Source of the DNA: Campylorhamphus procurvoides
Taxonomy: Eukaryota > Chordata > Aves > Passeriformes > Dendrocolaptidae
Direction of reading: 5' to 3'
NCBI GenBank assembly: GCA_013396655.1
Contig: WBMV01000138.1
Span: 330,341-394,340 of the forward strand
Length of the DNA: 64,000 nt
Shown: in pieces, positions 61,906 to 64,000 of the stretch
How the letters are laid out: each line of letters opens with the position of its first letter
How positions within the stretch are numbered: the stretch's first letter is position 1
Translations under genes and position numbers: made by a program
The notes under the pieces: generated by a model
What the model was told of the DNA's origin: nothing
Databases searched by the model: none
What the model saw: only the letters and a program-made list of their open reading frames with translations

Positions 61906-62385
61906 ATGGATGGCTTGGTTGAACAGAACAGCGTGCTAATGCACAGTAAGATCACTGAAGCTGGGAAAAGGAATGGTTTAATTAATACAAGGAACTTAAT
62001 GGCCGAGAGTCGAGATGGGCTGGTCTCTGTGTACCCGACCTCGCAGTACCAGAATCACCGAGTGGGCAGCCTGTCCTCTCTAAGCTGCCTGGAGAATGGC
62101 AGGAATGACCCTGTGCAGCAGCTCCTGGACCCCAATATGCTGCAGCAGACAGTGGAGTCTCACTACCGGCCCAACATCATCCTCTACTCTGAGAACATGC
62201 TGCGCTCATGGGGTGAGAACATTGGTTCAGAGTGTTGTGAAACTACCTTCATCGAGGACCGCTCTCCCACCAAAGACAGCCTGGAGTACCCGGACAGCAA
62301 GTTTATCGATCTGTCAGCAGACGACATCAAGATTCACACCCTCTCCTATGATGTCGAGGAAGACGAGGATTTCCAGGAGCTAGAG
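61906..62385 (+). CDS. SYNDIG1: SYNDIG1, first coding exon (codons 1-160), partial gene
   Basis: SYNDIG1 (TMEM90B) is a neuronal membrane protein of the dispanin/CD225-related group that associates with AMPA receptors and promotes excitatory synapse maturation. The mammalian protein is about 258 residues. Here 160 codons are open from ATG 61,906 (A at -3, G at +4, in-frame stop upstream) to GAG 62,383-62,385, followed by a GTCAGA donor. Recognisable stretches are GKRNGLINTRNLMAESRDGL, YRPNIILYSE, CCETTFIEDRSPTKDSLEYP, FIDLSADDIKIHTLSYDVEE and the acidic DEDFQELE. This is the cytosolic N-terminal region. The hydrophobic membrane segments and C-terminus are on a later exon outside the window. 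Phase 0 at the donor fits the next residue in the mammalian protein as I recall it. Without splicing, the frame would run 34 codons on to a TAA at 62,485-62,487. Identity is confident; exon borders are inferred from splice signals. Confidence 0.93.
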
Positions 62386-62929
62386 GTCAGATGTTATTTG
62401 GGATATGTGGGAGAGGCCAAGAGGAGGAGGGCGTATTTGAGATTAAGCCTCCCAGAGCTGATCTGTAGGGGATCAGCTGCTTTGTAAACTAGTCTGCGTG
62501 GGGTCTGCTATATCACTTTCTTCTCTACCCAGACAGTGAATGATTGCTCATCTTTATTTGTTGGGTAAGATCCCAACTCTATGCATACCAATATGCATAT
62601 TTCTGCAAAATTTCTGCTGACCCTAATGGAGATCAGCATTTGCCTTCTGCCTCTGAATGCACTGGTCAGAAACTGAAGAAGACCCATGTGCTTAGGTGCT
62701 GTGTAAGGTCAAGGCTGGGAGCATCTGTCTGCCTACATGGAGCTTGTCTTACTCAGGAGGCCAACATCTTCTCTTGCCTTCACCTAACTTCACCTGGGCA
62801 TAGAACATAATCTTTTACATACTGGCTATAAGACCCCAGTCCCAAAGCTTCAAGCTTTGGGAATAATATTTAAGGCTCAAAAATAATTTGCTGCCAAAGT
62901 TTTGCAAAGCCTTTTCTTTCTTTAATACC
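62386..62929 (+). other. SYNDIG1: SYNDIG1 intron start, no repeat recognised
   Basis: Follows the GTCAGA donor, which matches the consensus poorly at positions 3, 5 and 6. Contains only short ORFs without splice context. Confidence 0.6.
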
Positions 62930-63640
62930 TCAAGATTGCATAAAGAGAAAGTGTGAGATATAATTTCCCAAGAGATTTTGTTTAGTTTAGTGAGAAAATA
63001 GGCATTTTGGCAAAAGGTTCATGGGCTAACATACAACCAAGACAAAGCATTTCACGCAGCACACACCAACTCACACACCAGCTTAGTAAAATACAACCCA
63101 TCAGTTTTACGTTACCCAAAAGAGATTAAGAGAAGAAACAGGCGTAAAGAGAGAGACAGAAGAAGAGAGAAGGAATAAAGAAAGAGATCAGAATAAGAGA
63201 AAAATATTTACTGCTGAGAATCCTTCACATGGTAATGGCTGGAGTGGAGAGAGAGAGGCAATAGAGACTCTGTGCCCCTGTATTTATATGGTCTGGGCAC
63301 CGTGGCCACCCCTCCCGGGGTGCGCATCACTGACCGCTCAGAGCGTTCCAGGCTGGAGTGAGAGGTGGTAGAGCCAGTCAGAAGCTCGGAGGGGCATGGT
63401 CTGGGCAGGCTACCAGGATGGCCTTTTGATTGACAGACCTGCCATGTGACTTCCATGCCATGGCTGCCTTGTCCTGCCCTGCCCCGTGGGCGTCAGCCTG
63501 GCCTCTTCCCCCCACATACTCTGAGTTTGTTCTGACCCAATAAATAATCCAGTGAGATTTGAATCCAGTCTCTCGCACTTGCTCAAACACAAAACATTTC
63601 TGTTTCTGAGTGAACACAGAATCAGAAGTCTTTGGATTTC
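62930..63640 (-). mobile_element. LTR-like repeat, copy 2 (SYNDIG1 intron)
   Basis: Shares ordered blocks with 56,640-57,295. On the minus strand it contains CATATAAATACAGG (about 63,274-63,287), a TATA box. The plus strand has a purine-rich run (AAGAGAGAGACAGAAGAAG), a GC-rich middle and CCCAATAAATAATCCAG. Structure and TATA orientation suggest an LTR antisense to SYNDIG1. Ends are not fixed. Confidence 0.55.
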
Positions 63641-64000
63641 AAGCTGCAATGAATCCTATGTCTCTTAAATAAAAGGCATTTTTCTGGTGGAGTGAAATTC
63701 TTCATTAGATCCAAATACAATGTTTTCTTCTGGTTTCCTGTGATTCATTGATTGCTCACTATAAAGTAATGGGGCAGACTATGGAAATCAACTTCATTCT
63801 GTCTTAAATGATACAATTTTTTACTTTATATTTTTGTTGTTGACTGAAACCAGCTGCCCAAGTGCAGCACAGGTTTGTGTTTGCCAGGGTGTCTGGGAAT
63901 GGAATCTATACATTCTGCTGCTGATCTGAAAACTTTCTCCAGTGTCTGAGACTCCTAACCTAGTGAAGACTGTTTGGCTATCTGGAGCAAAGCCATAGCT
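63641..64000 (+). other. SYNDIG1: SYNDIG1 intron continuing past the window
   Basis: Unique-looking AT-rich sequence with no exon-like ORF. The next coding exon lies to the right. Confidence 0.5.

Noticed and set aside
1..64000. CRISPR array, bacterial operons or other prokaryotic defence system
   Set aside because: No regularly spaced direct repeats with unique spacers; composition, introns and repeats are vertebrate.

Overview
This is vertebrate nuclear DNA. It is very probably from a bird and plausibly a songbird. The basis is several CR1 LINE 3' fragments, multiple avian-type retroviral LTRs, a CpG-island promoter, and a first coding exon recognised as SYNDIG1 (synapse differentiation-inducing gene 1, TMEM90B). 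The clade call is inference from repeat style and gene recognition; no alignment could be run.

Layout. Positions 1-47,480 are mostly upstream intergenic DNA. At the left edge a minus-strand LTR fragment (1 to about 365) abuts a strong candidate coding exon on the minus strand (432-881: 150 open codons, phase 0, good splice sites at both ends). Its gene is not recognised. The region also holds several LTRs of one broad type (about 1-365 minus, 9,465-10,010 minus, 16,600-17,348 plus, 25,098-26,110 plus, 41,120-41,881 plus). A decayed beta/alpha-like endogenous retrovirus lies at 15,068-16,432 on the minus strand, where a gag tail is joined almost directly to the env membrane tail and a 3' LTR. 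Another LTR of about 1.3 kb (22,320-23,608) carries a 267-bp perfect tandem duplication whose junction falls at an N. A CR1 endonuclease fragment is fused to a zinc-finger-tailed segment at 27,571-28,005. An LTR with an adjoining primer-binding-site-like sequence (30,643-31,499) interrupts a CR1, and a solo LTR at 32,896-33,464 has a perfect 5-bp target duplication.

Positions 47,480 to 64,000 are the 5' part of SYNDIG1 on the plus strand. They contain a CpG island with a one-N gap (promoter and probable untranslated exon 1), a possible 44-nt untranslated exon (48,441-48,484), a first intron of about 13 kb with CR1 pieces, an LTR-like repeat and a duplicated 170-190 bp segment, then the first coding exon (61,818-62,385; codons 1-160 from ATG 61,906). 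Exon 2 of the coding sequence and the membrane segments lie beyond 64,000. A second LTR-like copy lies in the following intron.

Functional reading: the only confidently functional protein gene is SYNDIG1. The rest is regulatory or neutral intergenic DNA shaped by retroelement insertion and recombination. No bacterial-type system, CRISPR array, tRNA or rRNA was found. Elements are named only by type because repeat-library names could not be checked.
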